Of a stretch of DNA of 38,291 nt, positions 7,950 to 16,115 are shown in pieces. The DNA lies in assembly GCA_016281015.1 (NCBI GenBank), contig JAEEHS010000056.1, positions 1-38,291 of the forward strand. The letters run 5' to 3'. Below the pieces are notes generated by a model, which was given only the letters and a program-made list of their open reading frames with translations, was not told the origin of the DNA and did not search any database. Every line of letters starts with the position of its first letter. The first letter of the stretch is position 1. Origin of the DNA: Bacteroidales bacterium (GTDB taxonomy: Bacteria; Bacteroidota; Bacteroidia; Bacteroidales; UBA932). Made by a program: the position numbers and the translations under genes.

Positions 7950-8744
7950 TTACTTCGCCTCCGCGGCCTCAACAGCCTTGAAATAACGATAGGAATTGAC
8001 CTTGAGCTCACCGACGGCGGCCTCATCGCAGACGATGGTCCCCGCGGGATGGGCCTGCAGGGCACTGACCGTGCAGTAATGGGACATGGGGCCCTCGATG
8101 GCCGCGGCGATGGCGCGGGCCTTCTTGGAGCCATAGGCCATGATGACGACCTCCTTCGCGCTCAGCACGGTGGCGACACCGACACTCATCGCCTGGGCAG
8201 GTACCTTCTCGGGATCATTGTCGAAGAAGCGGGAATTAACCTCACGGGTATCCTGGGTCAGGGTCACGACGCGGGTGCGGCTCTCCAGCGAGGAGAACGG
8301 CTCGTTGAAGGCGATGTGGCCGTCCTCGCCGATACCGCCGAGGAACAGGTCGAAACCGCCGGCCGCCACGATGGCTTTCTCGTAGTCTTCACATTCCTTG
8401 ACGGGGTCAGGGGCGTTGCCATTGAGGATATGGATATTCCCGGCGGGCTCGTCGATGTGGTCGAAGAGGTATTTGTGCATGAAGGAGTGGTAGCTCTCCG
8501 GATGGCTCTCCGGGAGGCCCACATACTCGTCCATGTTGAAGGAAATGACATTCTTGAAGGAAACTTCACCGGCCTTGACCATGCGGATCAGCTCGGCGTA
8601 GGTTTCAATCGGGGTGCTGCCGGTGCAGAGACCGATCACGAACGGCTCGTCGGTGCGAGCGGCTTTCTCATTGATTTTGGCCGCGATGTAATGGGCAGTC
8701 CAGAGAGAACTCTCGGCGGAGTTCTTGCGGATGATAACTTTCAT
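7950..8744 (-). CDS. nagB: Glucosamine-6-phosphate deaminase NagB
   Basis: NagB converts glucosamine-6-phosphate to fructose-6-phosphate and ammonia in the cytoplasm, moving amino sugars into glycolysis. The 264-residue protein matches the family length. It carries the phosphate-binding GLCTGSTP (38-45), and the catalytic residues of the E. coli enzyme fall at identical numbers: Asp72 in NMDEY, Asp141 and His143 in GEDGH, and Glu148 in FNEP. It is the last gene of an operon, 37 bases after the NagB-like/LmbE fusion, with a zinc peptidase gene upstream of that. The 37-base gap is A/T-rich without a clear promoter. It ends 3 bases from the stop of the convergent gene. Confidence 0.95.
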   Translation of the reverse strand: MKVIIRKNSAESSLWTAHYIAAKINEKAARTDEPFVIGLCTGSTPIETYAELIRMVKAGEVSFKNVISFNMDEYVGLPESHPESYHSFMHKYLFDHIDEPAGNIHILNGNAPDPVKECEDYEKAIVAAGGFDLFLGGIGEDGHIAFNEPFSSLESRTRVVTLTQDTREVNSRFFDNDPEKVPAQAMSVGVATVLSAKEVVIMAYGSKKARAIAAAIEGPMSHYCTVSALQAHPAGTIVCDEAAVGELKVNSYRYFKAVEAAEAK

Positions 8745-8781
8745 AATATTTGAAATTAAATAAAAATTAAAACCAGAACGA

Positions 8782-10710
8782 TTAACAAAGTTTCAAGAAA
8801 ACTTCGATCGCCTGATACTCCGCCATGCCGAGCTGGTCATACAGGCGTGCGGTGTTGGACGTACGCTCCTCGGCCCGCTGCCAGAACTCACGCGGATCCT
8901 CGCCCGGGAAGGGGACGATGTCCTTCTGGGAAAGGTGGCGGAAGATGGCATGGCGCTTCTTGACGACCTCGTCCGGAGACAGGGGCACGGCCATGTCCAC
9001 GCGGCCCAGTTCCCATTCCATCCAGGCGCCGCGGTACAGCCAGATGTGGAGTTCGTCCATCCAGGCATTCCCCTCGGCGCGCAGCTGCTCGACCGCCTCC
9101 AGGGCTGCCTCGGTGCAGACGCGATGGGTTCCGTGCGGGTCCGCCAGGTCGCCGGCCATGAAGATCATGTGCGGCTTGAGACGGGCGATCAGTTCTTTGA
9201 TGATGTCCACGTCCGCCTGGGTGCGGGGATTTTTCTTGATGCCGCCGCTCTCATAGAAGGGCAGGTTCAGGAAATGGGCATTGGTATTGTCGTTCAGACC
9301 GAAGCTGCGGACGGCGCCGCGGGCCTCGCTGCGGCGGATGGCGCCCTTGATTTCCAGGAGCTGGCGGGGCTCCGGCTCGCCGGGGACCTTGCTGTCCACC
9401 AAGGCCTTCACTTCGTCGAACTTGTCGGCGAAGCCCAGCTGGAAGGCGCAGTCCATGTGCTGGAGGACCACGTCGTCATGGACCGCGACATTGCCGGAGG
9501 TCTCATAGGCGACATGGACATCGTGCCCCTGGGTGACGAGGCGGATGAAGGTGCCGCCCATCGAGATGACGTCGTCATCCGGGTGCGGCGAGAAGATCAA
9601 GACGGTCTTCGGATAGGGTTTGGCGCTCACCGGACGGGTGCTGTCGTCGGCATTGGGCTTGCCGCCGGGCCAGCCGGTAATCGTATGCTGGAGGTCGTTG
9701 AAGACGTCGATGTTGATCTTGTCGAAGGGACCGAACTTTTCGATCAGTTCGCTCAGGGAATTGTCCAGATAGTCCTTTTCCGTCAGTTTCAGAATCGGCT
9801 TCCCGACCGTCTGGCAGAGCCATACGACGGCCTTGCGGACGAATTTCGGGGTCCAGTCGCAGGGTCCCACGAGCCAGGGAGCGACAATGCGGGTCAGGTT
9901 GGAGGCCGCCGTATCGTCCACATAGAAGGAGATGTTGTCATGGACCTGCAGCAGGGACGCGGGGCAGTCGCCCGAAGGAATGCCCTCGGCGATGGCCTTG
10001 ACGGCATCCGCCTTGTCTTCACCCCAGGCCATCAGGATGATGCGGGAAGCGGAGAGCATGGTGTCGATGCCGATGGTGATGGCGCTCTGCGGCGTAGCGG
10101 CCAGGTCGTGGTTGAAGGCACGGGCCTGGCGCTTGCGGGATTTATAGGACAGGCGCACGGTGCGGGTCCGGCTCTTCAGGGCCGTACCGGCCTCGTTGAA
10201 GCCCACCTGGCCCTGCTCCCCGATGCCGATGACCAAAAGGTCCAGCCCCCGGGCGATCTTGTCAAACGAGGCGCAGTAGTCGGAGACCTTGTCCTGCGGC
10301 ACGGTGCCGTCGGGAATATGGACATTCTCCTCCAGGATGTCCACCTTGTCCAGCAGGGCCTCATGGATCCGGAAATTCCGGCTCTGGCGCTCGTCCTTGC
10401 TGGAAGGATAATATTCGTCGATGGTCACGACCTCCACCTTTTTGAAAGAAACCTTGCCGGCGTTGTAGCGGCGGGCCAGTTCGTTGTACAGGGAGGTCGG
10501 GGTGGACCCCGTCGTCAGCCCGAGGCGGAACAGGCGTCCCTCGGGACAGGCATTGATGGCGTCGACGATGATGTCGGCGATGGCATTGGACGCCGGCCGG
10601 GATTCGGGATAGATCTCGGTCCATATCTTCTCATAGGAATGAAGAATGCCCTTCGGGAGATTCTTCTCGATCAGGCCGCCCTCATAGGGGAGTGTAAAGT
10701 GTTTGCTCAT
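8782..10710 (-). CDS. Fusion of a degenerate NagB-like domain and a PIG-L/LmbE deacetylase
   Basis: The 642-residue protein has two domains. The first (about 30-290) is NagB-like, with LTTGSTPTS (65-73) and TIDEYY (96-101). The loop that should read GEDGH reads GEQGQ (164-168), so the residues equivalent to Asp141 and His143 of NagB are both Gln. The second (about 365-640) is a zinc-dependent PIG-L/LmbE deacetylase with SPHPDDD (374-380) and DPHGTH (524-529), the usual metal ligands. Bacteroides encodes a protein of the same architecture annotated as glucosamine-6-phosphate deaminase-like. A likely job is deacetylation of an N-acetyl sugar, with the first domain binding a sugar phosphate without deaminating it. 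The substrate is not known. The start is 1 base after the stop of the zinc peptidase gene, and an intact nagB follows. Confidence 0.85.
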   Translation of the reverse strand: MSKHFTLPYEGGLIEKNLPKGILHSYEKIWTEIYPESRPASNAIADIIVDAINACPEGRLFRLGLTTGSTPTSLYNELARRYNAGKVSFKKVEVVTIDEYYPSSKDERQSRNFRIHEALLDKVDILEENVHIPDGTVPQDKVSDYCASFDKIARGLDLLVIGIGEQGQVGFNEAGTALKSRTRTVRLSYKSRKRQARAFNHDLAATPQSAITIGIDTMLSASRIILMAWGEDKADAVKAIAEGIPSGDCPASLLQVHDNISFYVDDTAASNLTRIVAPWLVGPCDWTPKFVRKAVVWLCQTVGKPILKLTEKDYLDNSLSELIEKFGPFDKINIDVFNDLQHTITGWPGGKPNADDSTRPVSAKPYPKTVLIFSPHPDDDVISMGGTFIRLVTQGHDVHVAYETSGNVAVHDDVVLQHMDCAFQLGFADKFDEVKALVDSKVPGEPEPRQLLEIKGAIRRSEARGAVRSFGLNDNTNAHFLNLPFYESGGIKKNPRTQADVDIIKELIARLKPHMIFMAGDLADPHGTHRVCTEAALEAVEQLRAEGNAWMDELHIWLYRGAWMEWELGRVDMAVPLSPDEVVKKRHAIFRHLSQKDIVPFPGEDPREFWQRAEERTSNTARLYDQLGMAEYQAIEVFLKLC

Positions 10711-10711
10711 A

Positions 10712-11581
10712 TCAGAGTTGATTGTCTTTCAACTGGAAGGTATTGCCCTGGGACAGGTCGCCCGTGTCGAAGCCCCGTTTCAGCCAGCGCATCCGCTGGG
10801 CGGCGGTACCATGGGTAAAGGACTCTTCGACGGCATAGCCCTGGGCCTTTTTCTGGAGGTAGTCGTCTCCGATGACCGAGGCGCAGTCGACAGCCTCTTT
10901 GAGGTCGCTGTCGTCCAGCGAACCGAACAGGGCATTTTCATAATGGGCCCATACACCGGCGTAGAAGTCCGCCTGGAGCTCGATCCGGACGGAAATACGG
11001 TTGGCCTCGGCTTTGGACAGGCGTGCCATCTGGTTGTGGGCCTGGCCGAGGGTCCCGACGAGGTTCTGGACATGGTGGCCGACTTCATGGGCAATGACAT
11101 AGGCATAGGCGAAATCCCCGTCCGCGCCAAGCTGCTGCCGCATGGTCGCGAAGAAACTCAGGTCGATGTAGAGCTTCTCGTCCGCCGAGCAGTAGAAGGG
11201 GCCCATGGCCGCCTGGCCCGTGCCACAGCTGGTCTGGGTAGAGCCGGTATAGAGGACGAGGGTTGGATTGCGGTAGGTTCCGATGCCCGCCTTTTTGAAA
11301 TAGGCGCTCCAGACATCCTCCGTCGAAGCGAGGATCTGCCGGGAGAATTTGGCCAGCGCCTCGTATTCGGGGGTACTCTCGTAGCTCTGGCTCTGGGTGG
11401 TCATGCCCGCGCCGCCGGCGTTCTGGACATTCTGGACCACGTCGCCGAGATTTCCGCCCATCAGGAAAGTAATAATGGCGATGACGGCGATGCCGCCGAG
11501 GCCGAGACCGGCCTTACCGCCGCCGGAGAGTCCTCTCCGGTCTTCAACATGGGTGCTTTCGCGTCTTCCGTCGAGTTTCAT
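10712..11581 (-). CDS. YpfJ-family neutral zinc metallopeptidase
   Basis: The 289-residue protein has a basic N-terminus, one membrane segment (about 27-43) and a long extracytoplasmic domain. The domain carries a zinc motif HEVGH at 165-169 and, downstream, the ELQADFYAG segment typical of the family known from E. coli YpfJ. It is therefore expected to be a membrane-anchored peptidase facing the periplasm, although no substrate is established for the family. It is the first gene of an operon with the NagB-like/LmbE fusion and nagB. Its promoter overlaps the 3' end of the upstream MBOAT gene. Whether its link to amino-sugar genes is functional is unknown. Confidence 0.88.
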   Translation of the reverse strand: MKLDGRRESTHVEDRRGLSGGGKAGLGLGGIAVIAIITFLMGGNLGDVVQNVQNAGGAGMTTQSQSYESTPEYEALAKFSRQILASTEDVWSAYFKKAGIGTYRNPTLVLYTGSTQTSCGTGQAAMGPFYCSADEKLYIDLSFFATMRQQLGADGDFAYAYVIAHEVGHHVQNLVGTLGQAHNQMARLSKAEANRISVRIELQADFYAGVWAHYENALFGSLDDSDLKEAVDCASVIGDDYLQKKAQGYAVEESFTHGTAAQRMRWLKRGFDTGDLSQGNTFQLKDNQL

Positions 11582-11606
11582 ACGTCCGATTGGTTATCTT
11601 AGTCTA

Positions 11607-11637
11607 CAAAGATAATCAAAATTGGAAATAAATGAAA
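11607..11637 (-). promoter_or_regulatory. Promoter of the ypfJ-like/nagB operon
   Basis: On the minus strand TTTC (11637-11634), 19 bases and TATCTTTG (11614-11607) match the Bacteroidota promoter with one mismatch in the -33 box. The -33 part lies inside the last codons of the MBOAT gene. The leader would be about 20 bases. Confidence 0.65.
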
Positions 11638-13475
11638 CTCTGGAGGTCGGCGGTGATGAACTGATAGAAGAAAAAGATGATGCCGACCACCGCGAGGGCC
11701 ATCCAGAAGAGCGGGAGACGGCTGAAAGCAAGGCGGTAGCGGCGTTTCCATCGCTCGGGAAGCCAGTGGATCAGCATGCCGGCGGCGAAGATCACCAGCA
11801 CGGCGGCGTGCTCGCGGGCCATGGCCGGGACGAGCGAAAGGTCCCAGGCGGAGCCGATCTGATGGACCATGCTCGTCGCGGTTTCCCACGCCTCCTCATT
11901 GGCGAGGGCCGGGTCCAGGTTGGATCCGCTTCGGAAGAACAGGCGGGTGAAGGTGATGAAGACGAAGGTCTGGAACACGGCCCAGGCCATTCCCATCCAC
12001 TGCACGGCCTTCGTATCCTCCCCCTTGTGGACCAGGGCGTAGACGAGCCGCACCAGCGTCCCGGCCGACAGGACCAGCATCCAGACCAGGAAAAGGTTCC
12101 ATACCGGGGCCGGGGCCCATTTCGTCAGGCCGTAGAGCAGCGCCGTGACGCCCACGACCACCGCGGTCCGCGCCCAGACGTTCCACTGCGCCCAGAACTT
12201 GTAGATGACCTGGCCGATGCCGTTCAGGCCGCCCCAGATCATGAAATTCCAGCTTGCTCCGTGCCAGAGACCGCCGAGGAGCATGGTGTTCATGGAATTG
12301 ACATTGGCGATGAGGAGTTTCCGCCTGTCGGGCCGGAGGTATCCATACAGCGCGATGACCAGCGAGAGGACCCCCACGCCGAGCGCCACCCACCAGCTGC
12401 CGCTGAGGAAGGAGCCGATGGCGGCGATCAGGAAAATGATGATCCAGGTGCCCGGGGTGGCGTTGCGGTTGCCGCCGAGGGGGATGTAGAGGTAATCCCG
12501 GAGCCAGCGGCTCAGCGACATGTGCCAGCGGCGCCAGAACTCCTGGGCGCTCTGCGCCTTGTAGGGCGAGTTGAAGTTCTGGGGCAGGTGGAAGCCCATC
12601 AGCATCGCCACGCCCGTCGCGATATCCGTATAGCCCGAGAAGTCCGCATAGACCTGGAGCGAATAGCAGAAGAGCGCCGACAGGTTTTCGAAACCGCTGT
12701 ACATCAGGGGGTTCCCGAAGACCCGGTCACAGAAATTGACCGCCAGGTAATCGGCCAGCACCAGTTTTTTCACCAGGCCGTTCATGATCCAGAACACGGC
12801 GATGCCGAACCAGCGGCGGCTCAGGTTGTAGGGTTTGTGGAGCTGGGGAATGAACTCGGGGGCGCGGACGATGGGACCGGCCACGAGCTGCGGGAAAAAC
12901 GACAGGAAGAAGCCGAAGTCCAGGAAGTTCTTCACCGGCGCAATCTTTCCCCGGCGGACGTCCACGACATAGCTGATGGCCTGGAAAGTAAAGAAAGAGA
13001 TGCCGACCGGCAGGATGATGGCGTCCACACGGAAGATCTCCGTCCCGGTGAGGAGGTTGCCCCATTCGCCCACGACATCATGGACCTGGATCGACAGGCC
13101 CAGCAGGTTGTTGACAAAGTCCACCAGGAAATAGGCGTACTTGAAATAGGCCAGAACGCCGAGGTCCACGATCACCGACAGGATGACCCAGAAGCGTTTC
13201 CATCCTTCCCGGGAGCGATGGACCGCCCGGGCGGCGAAGTAGTTGTAGAGGATGACAAACAGCAGCAGGATCAGGAACACCCCGCTGGTCTTGTAGTAGA
13301 AGAAAAGGCTGACGGCGAACAGGTAGGCGTTCCGCAGCATCACCTTCGAATGGAAAAGGCTGAAAACTGCGAAAACCAGGGCGAAAAACGCCCAGAAATA
13401 GAACTGGGTGAACAGCAGGGGATGCGCACTGTCGAAGGAGAACAGGGCGTGGAAGAAATCCCGTATGATGTCCAT
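11616..13475 (-). CDS. MBOAT-family O-acyltransferase (AlgI-like)
   Basis: This polytopic membrane protein of about 619 residues belongs to the AlgI/DltB group, which passes acyl groups across the membrane to extracellular polysaccharide or peptidoglycan. Numbered from the upstream in-frame ATG at 13484, family landmarks are WRRWHMSLSRWLRDYLYIPL (317-336) and GGLWHGASWNF (404-414) with the catalytic His408. The ATG at 13475 is preferred as start because it overlaps the stop of the SGNH gene as TAATG, a common coupling signal. The ATG at 13484 adds three residues and is possible. Two SGNH proteins lie directly upstream in overlapping genes, which together form a complete O-acetylation module: membrane acyl transfer plus extracytoplasmic transferase or esterase. 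The acceptor glycan is not known. No terminator is visible before the next promoter. Confidence 0.92.
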   Translation of the reverse strand: MDIIRDFFHALFSFDSAHPLLFTQFYFWAFFALVFAVFSLFHSKVMLRNAYLFAVSLFFYYKTSGVFLILLLFVILYNYFAARAVHRSREGWKRFWVILSVIVDLGVLAYFKYAYFLVDFVNNLLGLSIQVHDVVGEWGNLLTGTEIFRVDAIILPVGISFFTFQAISYVVDVRRGKIAPVKNFLDFGFFLSFFPQLVAGPIVRAPEFIPQLHKPYNLSRRWFGIAVFWIMNGLVKKLVLADYLAVNFCDRVFGNPLMYSGFENLSALFCYSLQVYADFSGYTDIATGVAMLMGFHLPQNFNSPYKAQSAQEFWRRWHMSLSRWLRDYLYIPLGGNRNATPGTWIIIFLIAAIGSFLSGSWWVALGVGVLSLVIALYGYLRPDRRKLLIANVNSMNTMLLGGLWHGASWNFMIWGGLNGIGQVIYKFWAQWNVWARTAVVVGVTALLYGLTKWAPAPVWNLFLVWMLVLSAGTLVRLVYALVHKGEDTKAVQWMGMAWAVFQTFVFITFTRLFFRSGSNLDPALANEEAWETATSMVHQIGSAWDLSLVPAMAREHAAVLVIFAAGMLIHWLPERWKRRYRLAFSRLPLFWMALAVVGIIFFFYQFITADLQSFIYFQF

Positions 13476-14677
13476 TACCGGCATACCTGGCTGTATCGGT
13501 CCATGAGGGCGTTGAACAGGAGATCGCCGAAGAGGGTGTAGCCTTCGGCGGTAAAATGGATCCGGTCCCCCTGTGCCAGACCGTCCTGGGCCCAGGCATC
13601 GACGCTTCCGAGACCCCCCATCAGGGTGAACTGGTCCCAGACGGCCGCGTTGTATTTCCGGGCCAGGCGGATGACGGCGGCGGAAGCTTCCACCCCGTGC
13701 GGGTTCGGCCCGCGTCGATGGAAGTAGCTGTCCGTCAAGGTGGTAAAGAGAAAGACCGCATTCGGATTGGCTCGGAGCGCCTCCCGGACAAGGCGGTTGT
13801 AGCGCTGCTCGAAGGCCTGGGGGTCAAAATCTTCCCCCTGGATGTCGTTGATGCCCAGGGAGAAGATGACGAGGTCCGGCTGCAGAAGGCGGAGGTCCCG
13901 CTCCCAGTCCTCACATTTGAGCCAGGAGACGGTAGAGGCCCCGTTGACGCCGGCTTCGCTGAGGGTCAGCCCGTCCGGGGATTTGTCCAGGTAGGCGCCC
14001 CGCAGGGTGAAGGTCCCATAGGGCTTCCGGAAACCGATGCGGAGATAATCACAGTAATGCGGCAGGTCGAAATGCCAGTGGCCAGGCTCCGGATGGCCCC
14101 GGAGGGTATCGCGGCCATAGATCAGCACCGGCTCCATGTCGCCGTAGCCGAGGATGTCCACGCTGCGGAAAGTATAGCCCGGGGAGGCGAATTTGCGCTC
14201 GCGGGGCGTCAGGTCCACCAGGACCGAAGCGCTGTCCGTCGCCGTGAGGCTCATCCCCGTCACCCCGAGCCGGGTTTCGGGTTTCAGGCAGCGGTCGGCG
14301 CTCCAGCTGCCCCAGCCCCGGCTCTGGTAGCTGGAAGGGGTGTTGGTCCCGGCGGCGGCATAGGGAAAGACCAGTCCCCGTCCCCCGTCAATGCCGTAAT
14401 GGAGGCTCAGGAGATTCCGGCGGAGCTGGTCGGTCCAGGTACCGGCCTGGACATGGGAACCGCCGATGTGGAGCATGCGGATTTTTCCGCGCCCCGTCAC
14501 GACGACTTCGTCCAGGCGGCGAAGGAACGCATCGAAGGCGGTAGAATCGCCGGGAAAGGTCAGGCGGCTGCGCTCCAGGGCCGCATACGGCAGGTGCGGG
14601 ACCCGCCGGTGGAAACGGGACTGGGCGCCGGCGACAAGCGGCAGCAGACAGAGGATCAGAAGGAGGCCGCGTCTCAT
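13475..14677 (-). CDS. Secreted SGNH/GDSL-family protein 1
   Basis: The 400-residue protein has a signal peptide (1-19, ending GAQS). Its SGNH blocks are GGSHVQAG (72-79, nucleophile Ser74), SLGIND (273-278, with the Asn of block III) and DRIHFTAEG (371-379, with Asp371 and His374). Such proteins act on ester bonds in the periplasm. Beside an MBOAT protein they usually transfer or remove O-acetyl groups. It overlaps the upstream SGNH gene by 4 bases (ATGA) and the downstream MBOAT gene by one base, so the three are surely co-transcribed. The first block reads GGSH rather than GDSL, as is frequent in acetyltransferase partners of MBOAT proteins. Whether it is a transferase or an esterase cannot be decided here. 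Confidence 0.85.
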   Translation of the reverse strand: MRRGLLLILCLLPLVAGAQSRFHRRVPHLPYAALERSRLTFPGDSTAFDAFLRRLDEVVVTGRGKIRMLHIGGSHVQAGTWTDQLRRNLLSLHYGIDGGRGLVFPYAAAGTNTPSSYQSRGWGSWSADRCLKPETRLGVTGMSLTATDSASVLVDLTPRERKFASPGYTFRSVDILGYGDMEPVLIYGRDTLRGHPEPGHWHFDLPHYCDYLRIGFRKPYGTFTLRGAYLDKSPDGLTLSEAGVNGASTVSWLKCEDWERDLRLLQPDLVIFSLGINDIQGEDFDPQAFEQRYNRLVREALRANPNAVFLFTTLTDSYFHRRGPNPHGVEASAAVIRLARKYNAAVWDQFTLMGGLGSVDAWAQDGLAQGDRIHFTAEGYTLFGDLLFNALMDRYSQVCR

Positions 14678-16104
14678 GGTTTCATCGCCCGGCGCACCGT
14701 CTCTTTCGGAAGGGTTTTCCGGAGATCGTAAAAATCATAGCAGGTCACCAGCGAGCGGGCCAGGGCGTCCCCGACCTTATTCGCCCCGGCCGGGGTGAAG
14801 TGGATGTAATCCGGACCGGCATAGGCCGGAGAATGCTTGACCCATTGGACCATGGAATTCTCCCCGCCCATCATCCGGTAGAGGTCCCAGTAGGCGATGC
14901 CTTCCCGGAGAGCGGTCGCCTTCAGCGAATCGACCATCTCTTCCAGGCGGGGCCAGGTACGGATTTTTCCGCCCTGGGACTTGCCCATGTCAGAGGGCCC
15001 GATGAAAAGGATGCGCGCAGAGGGAGCCGCTTCCCGGAAGAAACGGATCTGCTGGGCGATCGCCTTCTGGTACCGGGAAATCACCTCCGTGCTGCGGGCG
15101 ACCGGCATGTAGTTTCCTCCGAACTGGAGGATGATCAGCTGGGTGTCGTCCAGGGCGTAGGATGCCTGCAGGACCGGCTGGGACATCCGGGTGAAGATCG
15201 TTCCGGAGCAGCCCCTCAGCGGAATATTGTCCACGGCGATGCCCGCCTTTCCGTCGGTGGAGATGCCGTAGATCTCCGCACTGCCGCCGAGGCGCAGCGT
15301 CGCCTTGGAGACCGCGCGGGGGAAATCCCAGCGGTAGAGCCGGACGCCGGCGCTGTCCGTGACCACGCTCCGGGGCTTCAGCGTATCGGAAACGACACTG
15401 GCCGAGAACTTTCCGGAAGGCCGTCCGCAGAGCAGGCTCACCGACGAGAAACTGCGGACATGGTCCTTGGCGGACTTCTGTTTCGTCGCCCGGAGATTCA
15501 CCGTGGCACCGCCGGAAAGATGGACCACCTGGGCCAGCACCCCGTAGCGGTTGTGCGGGGCGCGCATGGTCGTCGAATCGCCGTACATGGTGAACGGGAC
15601 CAGGTTCCCCTCCGCACTCTTGGAAATGCTCGCGGACGGGACATTGCTGATGGCCGGGAACATCCCGGTGCCGCTACCGCCGAATCGCTTCTGCAGGGCC
15701 TCACGGAGTTCGGAAGAGATGCGGTCCATCTCGATCTGCGAATCGCCGTAATGCTTCACCCGCACCGTCCGGCCCGTCTTCCGGGCACTTTCGAAGGCGC
15801 GGAAGACCGGGTCGAAGTAGGTGTAGTCGTTGCCGGGCAGATAGATCCGGTCCGGATTCTCGTAGAAGAAACTGCGGTAGAAAGCCAGGGTGTCGCCCTG
15901 GACCTGGAGCCGGCCCTCAACGGCTTGGAGGACCGAATCCACATCCACTTTCTTCTCCGAACGCTCCGCAATCATTTTTTCCAGCGAGGCGAAGCGGAGG
16001 TTCATCCCTGCGACCTCCACCCCTTCCGCCGGAGCCGCCACCCAGCCGATGCCGAGCAGCGCGAAGACGCCGAAGAGGAAGAGGGCAACCTGATAGGCTT
16101 TCAT
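14674..16104 (-). CDS. Membrane-anchored SGNH-family protein 2
   Basis: The 476-residue protein begins with a membrane segment (about 5-24), which may be an anchor or uncleaved signal. A coiled-coil-like part and an SGNH domain follow. The blocks are YGDSQIE (119-125, nucleophile Ser122), QFGGNYMP (327-334) and DYIHFTPAG (432-440, with Asp432 and His435). The segment between the first two blocks is unusually long (about 200 residues) and beta-rich, possibly a carbohydrate-binding insertion. It overlaps SGNH protein 1 by 4 bases and lies 11 bases after hppA. Two SGNH proteins per MBOAT protein suggests a division of labour, for example transfer and removal, or different acceptors. This is inference from gene order. 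Confidence 0.82.
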   Translation of the reverse strand: MKAYQVALFLFGVFALLGIGWVAAPAEGVEVAGMNLRFASLEKMIAERSEKKVDVDSVLQAVEGRLQVQGDTLAFYRSFFYENPDRIYLPGNDYTYFDPVFRAFESARKTGRTVRVKHYGDSQIEMDRISSELREALQKRFGGSGTGMFPAISNVPSASISKSAEGNLVPFTMYGDSTTMRAPHNRYGVLAQVVHLSGGATVNLRATKQKSAKDHVRSFSSVSLLCGRPSGKFSASVVSDTLKPRSVVTDSAGVRLYRWDFPRAVSKATLRLGGSAEIYGISTDGKAGIAVDNIPLRGCSGTIFTRMSQPVLQASYALDDTQLIILQFGGNYMPVARSTEVISRYQKAIAQQIRFFREAAPSARILFIGPSDMGKSQGGKIRTWPRLEEMVDSLKATALREGIAYWDLYRMMGGENSMVQWVKHSPAYAGPDYIHFTPAGANKVGDALARSLVTCYDFYDLRKTLPKETVRRAMKP

Positions 16105-16115
16105 GGGAGGAAATC

